A DNA stretch of 64,000 bases from a bacterium OM1 bin76. Its GTDB lineage: Bacteria > Actinomycetota > Acidimicrobiia > Spongiisociales > ZC4RG35. This document shows positions 8,459-17,194 of this stretch, piece after piece. The translations under genes were made by a program, and so were the position numbers. The stretch's first letter is position 1. Each line of letters starts with the position of its first letter. The notes under the pieces are model-generated. The model saw only the letters and a list, made by a program, of their open reading frames with translations, made no database searches and was not told the DNA's origin. Location: positions 62,001 through 126,000 of the forward strand of contig MPNA01000002.1 of the NCBI GenBank assembly GCA_002238785.1, read 5' to 3'.

Positions 8459-9835
8459 TCAAACGGTTTGCCCCCCGGCCTTCTCCAGCAGTCCCACCAG
8501 GTGATCCAACCGGGCTGGGATCACGGTGGTGCGCTCCTGCCGGGTCGACAGATCCGCCAGTCGGGACGGAAGCGGGGGAGAAAACCCCACCGCCTCGGTC
8601 ACCGCTTCGGGGAATTTGGCGGGGTGGGCAGTGGCGATGCTCACTACCTGCTCCCCGGCCATCGCGACGCGTTGCGCCATCGCCCATCCCAGCGCGCTGT
8701 GCGGGTCAAGCAGCAGTCCGTGCTCCCGGTGGGCTTGAGCGATCACCTCGACGATGCGGGGATCGTCCATCCATCCGGCGTCGAAATCTTTCCGCAGGCG
8801 GGAGTGCAGCCTCCCATCGAGCCGCAATTCTCCCAGCCGCCGGTAGTCGCTCATCATCTGCGACATCCACTCCCCCCGCCGGGAGCCCAATTCGAACAGG
8901 TATCTCTCCAGATTCGATGGGATCTGTATGTCCATGGCGGGGGCGAGGGTGGGACGCACCTCACCGATGGGAAGAAGCCCCTCGGAGATGAGTCGGGTGA
9001 GCCCGCGGTTGTGGTTGTTGGCCACCACCAGTCTTCCGACCGGCCCACCCATCCGGCGAGCAGCCCAACCGGCCAGGACATTGCCGAAGTTTCCGGTGGG
9101 CACGCAGAAGCTGACTGCCTGCCCCATCTGGTGCCCAACCCACAGGTAATAGGCGACTTGCGCCATTATGCGTGCCCAGTTGATCGAGTTGACCGCCGCC
9201 AGAGCGAGTCGCCGGCGCAGCGCGGGGTCCGCGAAGGCTGCTTTCACCAGGTCCTGGCAATCATCGAAGGTCCCCTCCACTGCAATCGCGTGAACATTCG
9301 AAGCTTCCACGGTGGTCATCTGGCGACGTTGGATGTCGGATACCCGACCCTGGGGGTAGAGGATCACGATGTCGATGGCGGAGCGGCCCCGGCAGGCCTC
9401 GATGGCCGCTGAGCCAGTGTCTCCCGAGGTGGCGCCCAGCACCATGATCCGCCTGCCTTGCAATGCCAACAGCCGATCGAACAACCGTCCCAGCAGTTGC
9501 AGGGCATAGTCCTTGAACGAGAGGGTGGGGCCCGCAGTGAGGTCCAGTAGCCACTGGCCGTCCGCCACTTCCCGCAGCGGTGCGGGACCTTCAGGGCCGA
9601 AGTCGGCGTAGGCTTCGGCGGCCAGCCGGGGAAGGTCATCTTGCAGGAGGCTTCCTTCCATGAAGGGGGTGGCGACCGCCGTAACCATCTCGTGGTAGGA
9701 GACACCCGTCGGCAGATCAGGGGCGGCAGGCCAGTGTTGGGGAACGTAGAGACCTCCGTCAGGGGCCGGTCCCTGCAGCAGGATGTCGTCGAAGGAGGCG
9801 GGGGGAGTCCCTCCCCGGGTGGATATGTATCTCAT
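8459..9835 (-). CDS. thrC: threonine synthase
   Basis: The product (458 residues) converts O-phosphohomoserine to threonine with PLP. It is the long class, with the N-terminal RYISTRGG and DGGLYVP segments. The PLP lysine is in LSFKDYALQ (about K108), and the phosphate-binding loops GATSGDTGSAA and PTGNFGN are present. It lies 31 bases downstream of hom on the same strand and almost certainly shares a transcript with it. The stop lies close to the separate rho promoter. Length and motifs are complete. Confidence 0.94.
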   Translation of the reverse strand: MRYISTRGGTPPASFDDILLQGPAPDGGLYVPQHWPAAPDLPTGVSYHEMVTAVATPFMEGSLLQDDLPRLAAEAYADFGPEGPAPLREVADGQWLLDLTAGPTLSFKDYALQLLGRLFDRLLALQGRRIMVLGATSGDTGSAAIEACRGRSAIDIVILYPQGRVSDIQRRQMTTVEASNVHAIAVEGTFDDCQDLVKAAFADPALRRRLALAAVNSINWARIMAQVAYYLWVGHQMGQAVSFCVPTGNFGNVLAGWAARRMGGPVGRLVVANNHNRGLTRLISEGLLPIGEVRPTLAPAMDIQIPSNLERYLFELGSRRGEWMSQMMSDYRRLGELRLDGRLHSRLRKDFDAGWMDDPRIVEVIAQAHREHGLLLDPHSALGWAMAQRVAMAGEQVVSIATAHPAKFPEAVTEAVGFSPPLPSRLADLSTRQERTTVIPARLDHLVGLLEKAGGQTV

Positions 9836-9866
9836 CGCCGATCCGGACGACGGGCAGCAGCGGGCA

Positions 9867-11144
9867 TCAGGGGCTGGCGCCGATCACCCGGATGGTGGCC
9901 GCCACCTGTCGCACCACCTCCAACTTCTCAAGATCCCGCCCGGCTGCCCGGTGGCGGTCTTCTCGGGCATGATGGGTGATCAGAAGCAGGGTGGCGCCAT
10001 CTCCCCTTCCCTCCTGCCACACCGACTTGATGGACACCTGGTGGGCGCCGAACACCGATGCTATCTGGGCCAGGACCCCGGGAGCATCCCTTACCTCCAA
10101 GCGCAGGTACCACTGGGTCTCGACCTCCGAGAAGTCCCGCACGGCGCCGTTGCCGAACCGTACCCGGGGGGCAACCTTGGTGCCGGCCAGGAATTCCCGG
10201 GAGGCGAGGATCACATCTCCCAGCACTGCGGTGGCGGTGGGCCTTCCACCGGCGCCCGGTCCCAGGAACAGCAACTCGCCGATGGAAGGACCTTCCAGGA
10301 AGACCCCGTTGTTGGCGCCCCTGATGAGAGCCAGGGGATGGCCGGTCGGCACCAGGGCTGGGTGCACCCGCACTGCCGGGCCCTGCGAAGATGCGTCTGC
10401 CACAGCAAGCAACTTCACGCCGTAACCCAATTGGTGGGCGAACTTCATATCCACGGTTGACAGTTCCGTGATCCCCTCCCGGTAGACCCGGGTGATGTTG
10501 ACCCACTGACCGAAGGCCAGTCCGGCCAGGATGGCCGCCTTGGCCGCCGCGTCGCCGCCGCTGACATCAGCGGTGGGGTCGGCCTCGGCGTATCCCAGTC
10601 TCTGCGCCGACGCCAGTGCCTCGTGATAGGCCATCCCATCGGAGTCCATGGCGGTCAGGATGTAGTTGGTGGTTCCGTTGACTATTCCCGTGACTCGTTC
10701 GATCTTCTCTCCCGCCAAGGACTCCGACAGCGGGCGGATCAGGGGGATCCCCCCGCCCACGGCCGCCTCGAATAGCAGGGAGACGCCTTTGTCGGCCGCC
10801 CGGGCGAATAGTTCGGGTCCGTGCAACGAGAGCAGTTCCTTATTGGCGGTGATCACCGGCTTGCCCAGGTCGAGCGCCGACAGCACCAACTCTCGGGCTG
10901 GATCAACTCCCCCCATGAGTTCCACCACCAGATCGACCTGGGGCATCAATACCAGGACCTCGGGGCGGTCGACGATATAGCGGGAGGGGAAGAGCCGGGG
11001 TTTGTCCAACTCTCGTACCGCAACGCCCCGCAGTCTCAGATCAATCCCCGACTTGGCCAGGATGGCGGCGTGATCTTCGAGCAGGCGTTTGGCCAGTTCT
11101 CCGCCAACCGTGCCTCCGCCAAGAAGCCCTACGCCAATTTCCAT
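9867..11144 (-). CDS. hom: homoserine dehydrogenase
   Basis: The product (425 residues) reduces aspartate semialdehyde to homoserine with NAD(P)H, the branch-point step to threonine and methionine. The N-terminal nucleotide-binding loop is GLLGGGTVGGELAK. The catalytic region includes KPVITANKELL, GGGIPLIRPL and the GIVNGTTNYIL signature. A C-terminal ACT domain (about 350-425, VRDAPGVLAQIASVFG) is present, so feedback control by threonine is likely. The gene is monofunctional (no aspartokinase domain), precedes thrC and is divergent from lysA across a 65-base gap. No strong Shine-Dalgarno sequence is seen at the ATG. Confidence 0.95.
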   Translation of the reverse strand: MEIGVGLLGGGTVGGELAKRLLEDHAAILAKSGIDLRLRGVAVRELDKPRLFPSRYIVDRPEVLVLMPQVDLVVELMGGVDPARELVLSALDLGKPVITANKELLSLHGPELFARAADKGVSLLFEAAVGGGIPLIRPLSESLAGEKIERVTGIVNGTTNYILTAMDSDGMAYHEALASAQRLGYAEADPTADVSGGDAAAKAAILAGLAFGQWVNITRVYREGITELSTVDMKFAHQLGYGVKLLAVADASSQGPAVRVHPALVPTGHPLALIRGANNGVFLEGPSIGELLFLGPGAGGRPTATAVLGDVILASREFLAGTKVAPRVRFGNGAVRDFSEVETQWYLRLEVRDAPGVLAQIASVFGAHQVSIKSVWQEGRGDGATLLLITHHAREDRHRAAGRDLEKLEVVRQVAATIRVIGASP

Positions 11145-11209
11145 AGCCGGAATGGTAGAGCGCCGCAGGTACCCTTCGGCAAACCAAATGCTCCCTGCCT
11201 AGGAAGAAC

Positions 11210-12484
11210 ATGGCCGGACCTCTCCCGTTTCATCTCTTGCCCGACACCTCCGAGGTGGTGAACGGACGAATGGTGGTGGGCGGATGCGATCTGGGGGAAC
11301 TGGCTGAACAGTACGGGACTCCCGTGTTCGTCTACGACGAGCGGCACCTCCGCAGCCGCTGCCAACAGGCCGCGGCCGCCTTCGGTGGAGAGGCGGTCTA
11401 TGCAGCCAAGGCGTTCCTGTGCCTGGCCATGGCGAGGCTGGTCCAATCCGAGGGCCTGGGAATGGACGTGGCCACCGGTGGGGAACTGGCAATGGCGCTA
11501 CAGGCCGGGTTTCCCCCCGACCGACTGGTGTTCCACGGCAACAACAAGTCCCCCGATGAGTTGGTGATGGCCATCGAGGCCGGGGTGGGAAGGGTAGTGG
11601 TGGACTCCTTCGACGAAATGGATCGCATTGACCACCTATTCGCCCGCCGGGGTCTGGGCCCGGTTGACGTTCTGATCCGGATCACCCCGGGCGTCGACGC
11701 CCACACCCACGAGTTCGTGGCCACGGGCCATGATGACACCAAGTTCGGCTTCACCGTGTCCACCGGCGCCGCCGACCAAGCGGTGCGCAGAGCCAAGGAA
11801 TCCCCCTCCATGCGGGCCCGGGGCGTACATGCCCACATCGGCAGCCAGGTCTTCCGCCTGGAGTCTTTTCGGGAGAGCGCTCGCATAGTTGCGAGGCTGG
11901 CCATTCCATTCGGATTGGAGGAGTTGTCGTTGGGGGGCGGACTGGGGGTGCCTTATGTCGAAGGGGAGTCGGCGCCCTCTATCCCCGAGTGGGCGGAAGC
12001 GCTGGTGGGAACCTGCCGGGCGGAGGGAGTCACCGGTCCGATCACGGCCGAGCCGGGCAGAGCCATCGTTGCCTCGGCGGCGCTGACGCTCTACCGGGTG
12101 GGCACCATCAAGGAAATAGAGGGCGTTCGAACCTATCTTGCGGTGGACGGTGGGATGAGCGACAATCCCCGGCCGGTCCTGTACGGCAGCGGCTATGAGG
12201 TTTTCCTGCCCCGGGCGGTGTCAGCCCCCCGGGAGCGGGAGGTGACCGTGGTGGGCAAGCACTGCGAGAGCGGGGACCGCCTGGTCGCATCGGGATGGGT
12301 TCCCGGCGACGTCGGGGTGGGCGACGTCATCGCCACTCCGGTAACCGGCGCCTACGGACACTCCATGGGGTCCAACTATCAAAAAGTCCCCCGGCCCCCG
12401 GTGGTGTTCGTAGCCGACGGCGAGTCCCGCCTTGTGGTGCGCCGTGAGGAGTACGCTGACATGTTCCGCCTCGAAGTGGGATGA
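11210..12484 (+). CDS. lysA: diaminopimelate decarboxylase
   Basis: The product (424 residues) decarboxylates meso-diaminopimelate to lysine. It is a fold-type III PLP enzyme with the Schiff-base lysine in VYAAKAFLC (about K67), the HIGSQ motif, the glycine-rich SLGGGLGVPY phosphate loop and the conserved CESGD active-site segment contributed across the dimer. A good Shine-Dalgarno (AGGA) lies five bases before the ATG. It is divergent from hom, so the short 65-base region must hold both promoters and groups the lysine and threonine branches of the aspartate family. The downstream neighbour is convergent. Confidence 0.95.
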   Translation: MAGPLPFHLLPDTSEVVNGRMVVGGCDLGELAEQYGTPVFVYDERHLRSRCQQAAAAFGGEAVYAAKAFLCLAMARLVQSEGLGMDVATGGELAMALQAGFPPDRLVFHGNNKSPDELVMAIEAGVGRVVVDSFDEMDRIDHLFARRGLGPVDVLIRITPGVDAHTHEFVATGHDDTKFGFTVSTGAADQAVRRAKESPSMRARGVHAHIGSQVFRLESFRESARIVARLAIPFGLEELSLGGGLGVPYVEGESAPSIPEWAEALVGTCRAEGVTGPITAEPGRAIVASAALTLYRVGTIKEIEGVRTYLAVDGGMSDNPRPVLYGSGYEVFLPRAVSAPREREVTVVGKHCESGDRLVASGWVPGDVGVGDVIATPVTGAYGHSMGSNYQKVPRPPVVFVADGESRLVVRREEYADMFRLEVG

Positions 12485-12542
12485 GTCCGAAATGGTGGCC
12501 CGGGTGGAACCTTGTCGAGGCTATCTGTTCTGAGTCGACTGC

Positions 12543-13364
12543 CTAACCGACGGCGGACTGTTTCTCGGAGACCTCTGGAAGGTCCACGGCCGCCTTGGTC
12601 GCCGCCACGCTCGCTTTGAGGGCAGCCAGCAGGTCGATCACTTCCCCTGGTTCGCTGGCGCTGTCAACTGAGATGACTTCTTTCCCCTCCACCTTTCGTT
12701 GGGCGGCCGCTTCGATGTTCTCCCTTGTCTTGTTCTGGTAGTCCTCACCCACGAATGGCCCGCTCATGGTGTCGATCAGGATTTTGGCCATCTCCACCTC
12801 CTCCGGGCGGACTTCGACCTCCTCTTCATGCTCCACGGCTGGCACCTCCCGGATTTCATCGGGCCAGAACATGGTTTCCAGCAGCAGGCTGTCCTGGTGG
12901 CAGCGAACGGTGGATAGGTGTTGTTTCCCTCTCATCGCGAATCGGGCGACTCCCACCCTTCCCGCTGTTTGGAGCGCCTCCCACAGGATCCGGTAGGCAC
13001 GCAGACCTGTCTTCTCGGGCACCAGGTAGTAGGAAGACTTGTAATAGACCGGATCGATCTCCTCGGACTCCACGAATCTCACCACATCAATCAGTGGCAG
13101 GCCCTTCTTGCCGATCCCCGCCGCGGCCAACTCGGATTCACTGAACACCACGTAGGACCCCCGCTCAACCTCGTAGCCCTTTACGATCTCGCTCCAGGGC
13201 ACCTCCTGCCCATCGGTCTCCGCCACCCTCTTGTAGCGAATCGGGCTCTTGTCGCTCTGGCGCAACTGTTTGAACTTGGGCCGCCGGTCTTCGGTGGCCG
13301 AGTAAAGCACCACCGGTATGTTCACCAGGCCAAAGGAGACGGCGCCTTTCCAGATAGGACGCAT
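12543..13364 (-). CDS. ku: Ku protein for non-homologous end joining
   Basis: The product (273 residues) is a bacterial Ku homodimer subunit, which threads onto DNA double-strand ends and recruits ligase D. The N-terminal RPIWKGAVSFGLVNIPV signature, the central LPLIDVVRFVESEEIDPVYY segment and the bridge region PDEIREVP fit the family. The start is placed at the ATG at 13364, where homology begins; the open frame extends 42 codons upstream without recognisable sequence. No ligD or second ku gene is in the window. The C-terminus ends shortly after the core and lacks a long Lys/Pro-rich tail. Confidence 0.93.
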   Translation of the reverse strand: MRPIWKGAVSFGLVNIPVVLYSATEDRRPKFKQLRQSDKSPIRYKRVAETDGQEVPWSEIVKGYEVERGSYVVFSESELAAAGIGKKGLPLIDVVRFVESEEIDPVYYKSSYYLVPEKTGLRAYRILWEALQTAGRVGVARFAMRGKQHLSTVRCHQDSLLLETMFWPDEIREVPAVEHEEEVEVRPEEVEMAKILIDTMSGPFVGEDYQNKTRENIEAAAQRKVEGKEVISVDSASEPGEVIDLLAALKASVAATKAAVDLPEVSEKQSAVG

Positions 13365-13437
13365 CAGGCTTCTGATATTAACGCTCTCGGCTGCTCTTTG
13401 CCCAGACGTTGTGGTGTCGCAGCCTCCTTGCCCTCGG

Positions 13438-13902
13438 TTAGGAGGAAAGCTCCTCTCTGACCAATCGGGACACCAGGCCACCGTCCACATGCGGGCGGTG
13501 GCCTTTCATGATCTGTCCCATCACCCTGCCCTGCGCCCGCGGTTGGCCCTCCACCCCCAACTTGGAAATGGTGTCGCGCACCAACTGGCGGCTGCGGTGC
13601 TCGTCAAGGCGGGAGGGCAGCCACCGAGAGAGATAGTCCACCTCGTAGGAGAGCTTCCGGGACATGTCCTCGCCGCGCTCGCCCAGCTTGGAGTATTCGG
13701 AGGCGGCTTTTCGCATCTTCTTCACATACCCGCCGATCACCTGCTGGTAGAAGTCGTCATCCTCTCCCGTTCCGGAAAACCCCTTGGCGGTCTTCTTGGT
13801 CTGTATCTCGGCCTGGACGGAGCGAATGGCGTCCCGGCGAGGTCGGTCACCTGTCTTCATCGCGTCTATCAGTTCAGCGCGCATCTCGTCCTTGACGCTC
13901 AT
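13438..13902 (-). CDS. GatB/YqeY domain-containing protein
   Basis: The 154-residue product matches the stand-alone YqeY family, related to the C-terminal tRNA-binding domain of the GatB amidotransferase subunit. Typical features are the N-terminal DEMRAELIDAMKTGDRPRRDAIR helix, the YVKKMRKAASEY repeat and the C-terminal QGRVMGQIMK motif. The function of the free-standing proteins is not settled; a tRNA-related role is often assumed. The start is the ATG at 13902. The ku gene follows 73 bases downstream on the same strand. Confidence 0.88.
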   Translation of the reverse strand: MSVKDEMRAELIDAMKTGDRPRRDAIRSVQAEIQTKKTAKGFSGTGEDDDFYQQVIGGYVKKMRKAASEYSKLGERGEDMSRKLSYEVDYLSRWLPSRLDEHRSRQLVRDTISKLGVEGQPRAQGRVMGQIMKGHRPHVDGGLVSRLVREELSS

Positions 13903-13947
13903 TCTTGGATCCTCTCTGGCTTCTTTTTCCGCAACCGCCGGTTGTCT

Positions 13948-14688
13948 TTAGAAGTGCATCAACCCCAGCCCGAAAGCGGCCAGGAGGTTCTCATTGGTGA
14001 GCACCTCGGAAGGAGGCCCGCTGATCACCCGTTTTTCTCCCAGAAGCAAGACGTGGTCGGCAGTACCCGCCTCTCCCAGATCGTGGGTGCAGACTATTAC
14101 CCCGCACCCGTGTTCCCTCTCTTCATGCATGATTCTGTCCACGGCCTCCGCCGACACGACGTCCAAGCCGGTGAGCGGTTCATCCAACAGCATGACGAGG
14201 TGATCCTGGGCAATTCCCTGGGCCATGAAAACTCGCTGTCGTTGACCTGCCGACAACTCTGTGAGATGACGGTTCGCCAAATGGGTGATGTTCATCCTCT
14301 CCATGGCTTCTTCGATGCGAGCGCGGTCATCAATCCGGAAGGGGCGGACCATCCCCCGATTCGGATAGCGGCCCATGGCCACCACCTGGGTGACGGTAAG
14401 GGGCAGGGACTGGTTTACATCCTTGGACTGAAGGACATATGAAACCTGTTTGCGGGCCTTCTGCGGGCTGGTGCCCATCACCTTGATCTCTCCGCCCGCC
14501 GGGGGGATCAGACCCACCATGCTGTGGAGCAACGTGGACTTCCCGGCGCCGTTGGGTCCGATCAAAGCGGTGATCGCTCCCATTGGGGCGGTGAAGGAGG
14601 AAGGCTCCATCACGACGTGGGAACCGTACCGTAGTGCCAGGTTGTCCGCTGCAATGGCGTTCTCGAACGGTTCTTCGGGTATCTTCAA
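13948..14688 (-). CDS. metal (zinc/manganese) ABC transporter ATP-binding protein
   Basis: The 246-residue product is the nucleotide-binding subunit of a metal-type ABC importer. Walker A is GPNGAGKST, the ABC signature is LSAGQRQRVFMAQG, Walker B is LVMLLDEPLTG, and the switch histidine is in CTHD. The start is a TTG at 14688 that overlaps the zur stop as TTGA, giving translational coupling. The longer open frame upstream lies inside zur. Its partner is the permease encoded divergently at 15219-16067. Because the gene is transcribed with a Zur-type regulator behind a Zur-like box, zinc is the most likely substrate. No substrate-binding protein is nearby. Confidence 0.85.
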   Translation of the reverse strand: MKIPEEPFENAIAADNLALRYGSHVVMEPSSFTAPMGAITALIGPNGAGKSTLLHSMVGLIPPAGGEIKVMGTSPQKARKQVSYVLQSKDVNQSLPLTVTQVVAMGRYPNRGMVRPFRIDDRARIEEAMERMNITHLANRHLTELSAGQRQRVFMAQGIAQDHLVMLLDEPLTGLDVVSAEAVDRIMHEEREHGCGVIVCTHDLGEAGTADHVLLLGEKRVISGPPSEVLTNENLLAAFGLGLMHF

Positions 14689-15125
14689 GATTGGCAGTCC
14701 GGGCAGACACCCTCGATCTCCAAGGTGTGGTCGGTGATCATGTAGCCAGTGTCCGTGGCTGCTCTGTCCACCAGTTCGGCGAGTTTGTTTTCTCCTCTGG
14801 GTGACAGAGCGACATCGGATATAGCCATGCACCGCACGCACACCATGTGGTGATGGTGGCCCGCCAGCCACTCCGCCAGTTCAAAGCGATTGGACCGGTC
14901 AGTGCTGTGTATGAGGGAGAGCACCTCGGCCTCGAACAGAGCCCGCACTTCCCGGTAGATGGAGGAGAAGGGAACCCTCTGCTTGGTGGCTCGGTAAAGC
15001 TGATCCACGGTGAGGGGACCTGAAGTGTCCTCGAGGGCAGAGACAAGCTTCCGCCGGTTGGATGTGTAGCGCATGCCCTGTGCACGCAGGCTCTGCTCTA
15101 CTTTGTTGTGCAACAGGTCGGCCAT
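14685..15125 (-). CDS. zur: Fur-family metal regulator, probably Zur
   Basis: The 146-residue product has the Fur fold: a winged-helix N-terminal domain (GMRYTSNRRKLVSALE, then PFSSIYREVRAL) and a metal-binding dimerisation domain with a HHHH cluster. Two C-x-x-C pairs (CVRC, CPDC) form the structural zinc site. Fur proteins repress metal uptake genes when bound to their metal. The assignment to Zur rests on the adjoining znu-like genes and on the operator sequence at 15164-15178. I chose the ATG at 15125; an in-frame TTG at 15137 lies close to the operator and would add four residues. It is probably autoregulated. Confidence 0.85.
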   Translation of the reverse strand: MADLLHNKVEQSLRAQGMRYTSNRRKLVSALEDTSGPLTVDQLYRATKQRVPFSSIYREVRALFEAEVLSLIHSTDRSNRFELAEWLAGHHHHMVCVRCMAISDVALSPRGENKLAELVDRAATDTGYMITDHTLEIEGVCPDCQS

Positions 15126-15163
15126 AGCTGTCTTCAATGATAATGGTTGCTGCCGTGGTCATG

Positions 15164-15178
15164 TGATAATGATTATCA
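15164..15178. promoter_or_regulatory. Zur-like operator between divergent zinc-uptake genes
   Basis: A perfect 7-1-7 palindrome, TGATAAT-G-ATTATCA, fits the established actinobacterial Zur box pattern. It lies in the 93-base gap between zur (minus) and the permease gene (plus). A further half-site (TGATAATG) occurs at 15138-15145 beside the zur start. One bound dimer could repress both directions under zinc-replete conditions. Confidence 0.8.
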
Positions 15179-15218
15179 TGTCATTCACCATGTTGACTCT
15201 TGGGAGGAACAGGTAGGT

Positions 15219-16067
15219 ATGGACTGGATCGTAGATCCCTTCGAGTTGGCTTTTCAACAGCGGGCCTTGATAGGTGGAGTGCTGGCCGGGGTGCTCACCT
15301 CGGTGGTCGGCGCCTGGGTGGTTATCCGGGGGATGTCATTCATGGGCGATGCGGTGGCCCACGGAGTCATCCCGGGGGTGGCGATCGCCATTCTGCTGGG
15401 GGTCAACCCGGTTTGGGGAGCGTTGCTGGCGGGGATAGTGATGATCTGGGGCATCAACCTGGTTCACCAGCACACCAAGCTCAGCTCCGACGTCGGCATC
15501 GGGCTTCTGTTCGTGGGCATGCTCGCCCTCGGGGTGGTGGTGATCTCATTGACTCCCACCTTCTCCGGCTCCATTGCCGCCATTCTCTTCGGAGACCTGT
15601 TGGGGGTCACCTGGGATGTCATCTGGCTGGAGGCCATAGGATTGGTGGTGGCGCTGGCGTTGTCTTACGTCATGTACCGACCGTTCCTCGCCCTTGCCTT
15701 CAACGCCGACAAAGCAGAGATGATGGGATTCCGCCCCCAGGTGGCGCACTTCGCCCTGCTGGCGCTCATCACCGGCGCGGTGGTACTCCTGTTCCAAGGA
15801 GTGGGGGCCATCCTGGTGTTCGGACTGCTGGTGGGTCCGCCGGCAACTGCCATCATCCTGGTTCGAAGGGTCGTCCTGGTGATGGTCGTCTCTGGCATTT
15901 GCGCCATCTTCGCAGTGGTGGCCGGTCTGTTGATCAGCTATCACTACTCCACGGCCGCCTCGGCCACCATCGTGTTGATCTCGGTGGTGGTGTTTTTCTT
16001 GGTGTTGACGGGATCGCGAGTTCGCAACGCCTTGATGAGTAAACCACCCCTCTCTGCGGAGGCGTAG
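15219..16067 (+). CDS. metal (zinc) ABC transporter permease
   Basis: The 282-residue product is an ABC-3 family integral membrane permease with about eight hydrophobic segments. The family motif GMSFMGDAVAHGVIPG lies near residue 45, and a conserved coupling region (ADKAEMMGFRP) faces the ATPase. Together with the ATPase encoded on the other side of the Zur-like box it should form a ZnuBC-like importer in the cytoplasmic membrane. The ATG at 15219 has GGGAGG eleven bases upstream; the open frame to 15147 crosses the operator and is unlikely to be translated. A substrate-binding protein is not encoded next to it. Confidence 0.87.
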   Translation: MDWIVDPFELAFQQRALIGGVLAGVLTSVVGAWVVIRGMSFMGDAVAHGVIPGVAIAILLGVNPVWGALLAGIVMIWGINLVHQHTKLSSDVGIGLLFVGMLALGVVVISLTPTFSGSIAAILFGDLLGVTWDVIWLEAIGLVVALALSYVMYRPFLALAFNADKAEMMGFRPQVAHFALLALITGAVVLLFQGVGAILVFGLLVGPPATAIILVRRVVLVMVVSGICAIFAVVAGLLISYHYSTAASATIVLISVVVFFLVLTGSRVRNALMSKPPLSAEA

Positions 16068-16195
16068 CACCTGGGTCTCGTCCGCCGCGAACAGAGCAAC
16101 CTGCCGGAGCCGACCCCGACAGGCTCCCATTACACCCAGATGATCGCTTTCAACCCCTAGTTGCGCCCACCAGTGGCAGGAACCCCGAAAGCGGG

Positions 16196-17194
16196 CTATT
16201 TAGGGGAGCGTCGGCGGGCGGCCTGCAGCACCTCGTCGATGGAATTCTGCTCGACATCACCCAGATTCTGCACGTAGTCGTACCCGAAGCGGCCCTTGAT
16301 GCAGAGGTGGCCGCTGGTGACCTCGTGGTCTTGGGGTGAGGTGACCTTGACGATCCGGTTGTCCTGGGTGTGCAATTCCAGGTTGCATCCCACGCCGCAG
16401 TAGGAACACACTGTCCGGGTCACCGACTGTGCTTGTGGGTCCCAGAGGTCGGCTCGACGAAGTTCCCACTCGGAGCGGAACATCAGCGCGCCAGTGGGGC
16501 AGACTCCGATGCAGTTCCCGCAGAACACGCAGGCTCCATCTCCCAGGGGGAGGTCCATCTCGGTGGAGATGCGAGCGTCGAAACCGCGGCCGGCCACGGC
16601 GATGGCATAGGTCCCCTGGGCGTCTATGCCGCAAGCTTCCACGCATTTATAGCACAGGATGCACCGTGAGTAGTCGCGAATATAGAGCGTATTGTCCACC
16701 TTGGTGGGCTGGTGCACCCCCTCGGCAGTCTCCCCGTTGACATGATGATGATGTCCTGGTTTGCGGGCGTCCCGTTCGCCCGCGGCGGCCGGGGCGGAGA
16801 CAGGCCCGTATCGGGCCGGATCGGCGCCATAACGCTCCATCCAGTCTCCGACCTCGTCCTCGGCCAGCGAGAGATCCACCGAGGAACCCAGGAATTCCAG
16901 CACCATCTTCCGGCTGTGGCGAACTCGTTCGGAATCGGTCGAGACCACCATCCCGTCCTCGGCCATTCGGGAGCAGGCCGGAACCAGGGTGCGGTTCCGT
17001 TCCACCTCCACCACGCACACCCGGCACACGTTGACCGGCGTGAGCGTTTCCAGGTAACAGAGGGTGGGTATCTCGGTCCCCATCTGCTGGCAGGCCTCCA
17101 GCAGAGTGGCCCCCTTCTGGACTGCCACCGAAGCGCCGTCAATGGTCACCTGAACCATCTCGGTGGCAACCTTGGCAGTGTCGGGTTGGTCCAT
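16196..17194 (-). CDS. formate dehydrogenase, separate N-terminal Fe-S module
   Basis: The 332-residue product is equivalent to the N-terminal part of NAD-dependent formate dehydrogenase alpha subunits and ends where the molybdopterin domain would begin. In order it shows a [2Fe-2S] site (Cys at about 46, 57, 60 and 74), two [4Fe-4S] ferredoxin sites (CILCYKC and CVFCGNCIGVC), and the [4Fe-4S] domain that normally starts the molybdoenzyme (CSYCGVGC, then CIKGRFGYDYV). A His-rich stretch (HHHH) lies near residue 155. The start codon overlaps the stop of the NuoEF-like gene (TGATG). It should pass electrons from the catalytic subunit encoded at 19027-20928 to the flavin subunit. It is the last gene of the operon, so the alpha subunit is split and reordered. 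Confidence 0.87.
   Translation of the reverse strand: MDQPDTAKVATEMVQVTIDGASVAVQKGATLLEACQQMGTEIPTLCYLETLTPVNVCRVCVVEVERNRTLVPACSRMAEDGMVVSTDSERVRHSRKMVLEFLGSSVDLSLAEDEVGDWMERYGADPARYGPVSAPAAAGERDARKPGHHHHVNGETAEGVHQPTKVDNTLYIRDYSRCILCYKCVEACGIDAQGTYAIAVAGRGFDARISTEMDLPLGDGACVFCGNCIGVCPTGALMFRSEWELRRADLWDPQAQSVTRTVCSYCGVGCNLELHTQDNRIVKVTSPQDHEVTSGHLCIKGRFGYDYVQNLGDVEQNSIDEVLQAARRRSPK

Noticed and set aside
12485-12542. Terminator between lysA and ku
   Set aside because: No stable hairpin with a T-tract could be found in the 58-base gap.
15546-16130. 194-codon antisense frame in the zinc permease gene
   Set aside because: His/Gln/Arg-rich shadow typical of the opposite strand of hydrophobic membrane-protein genes.
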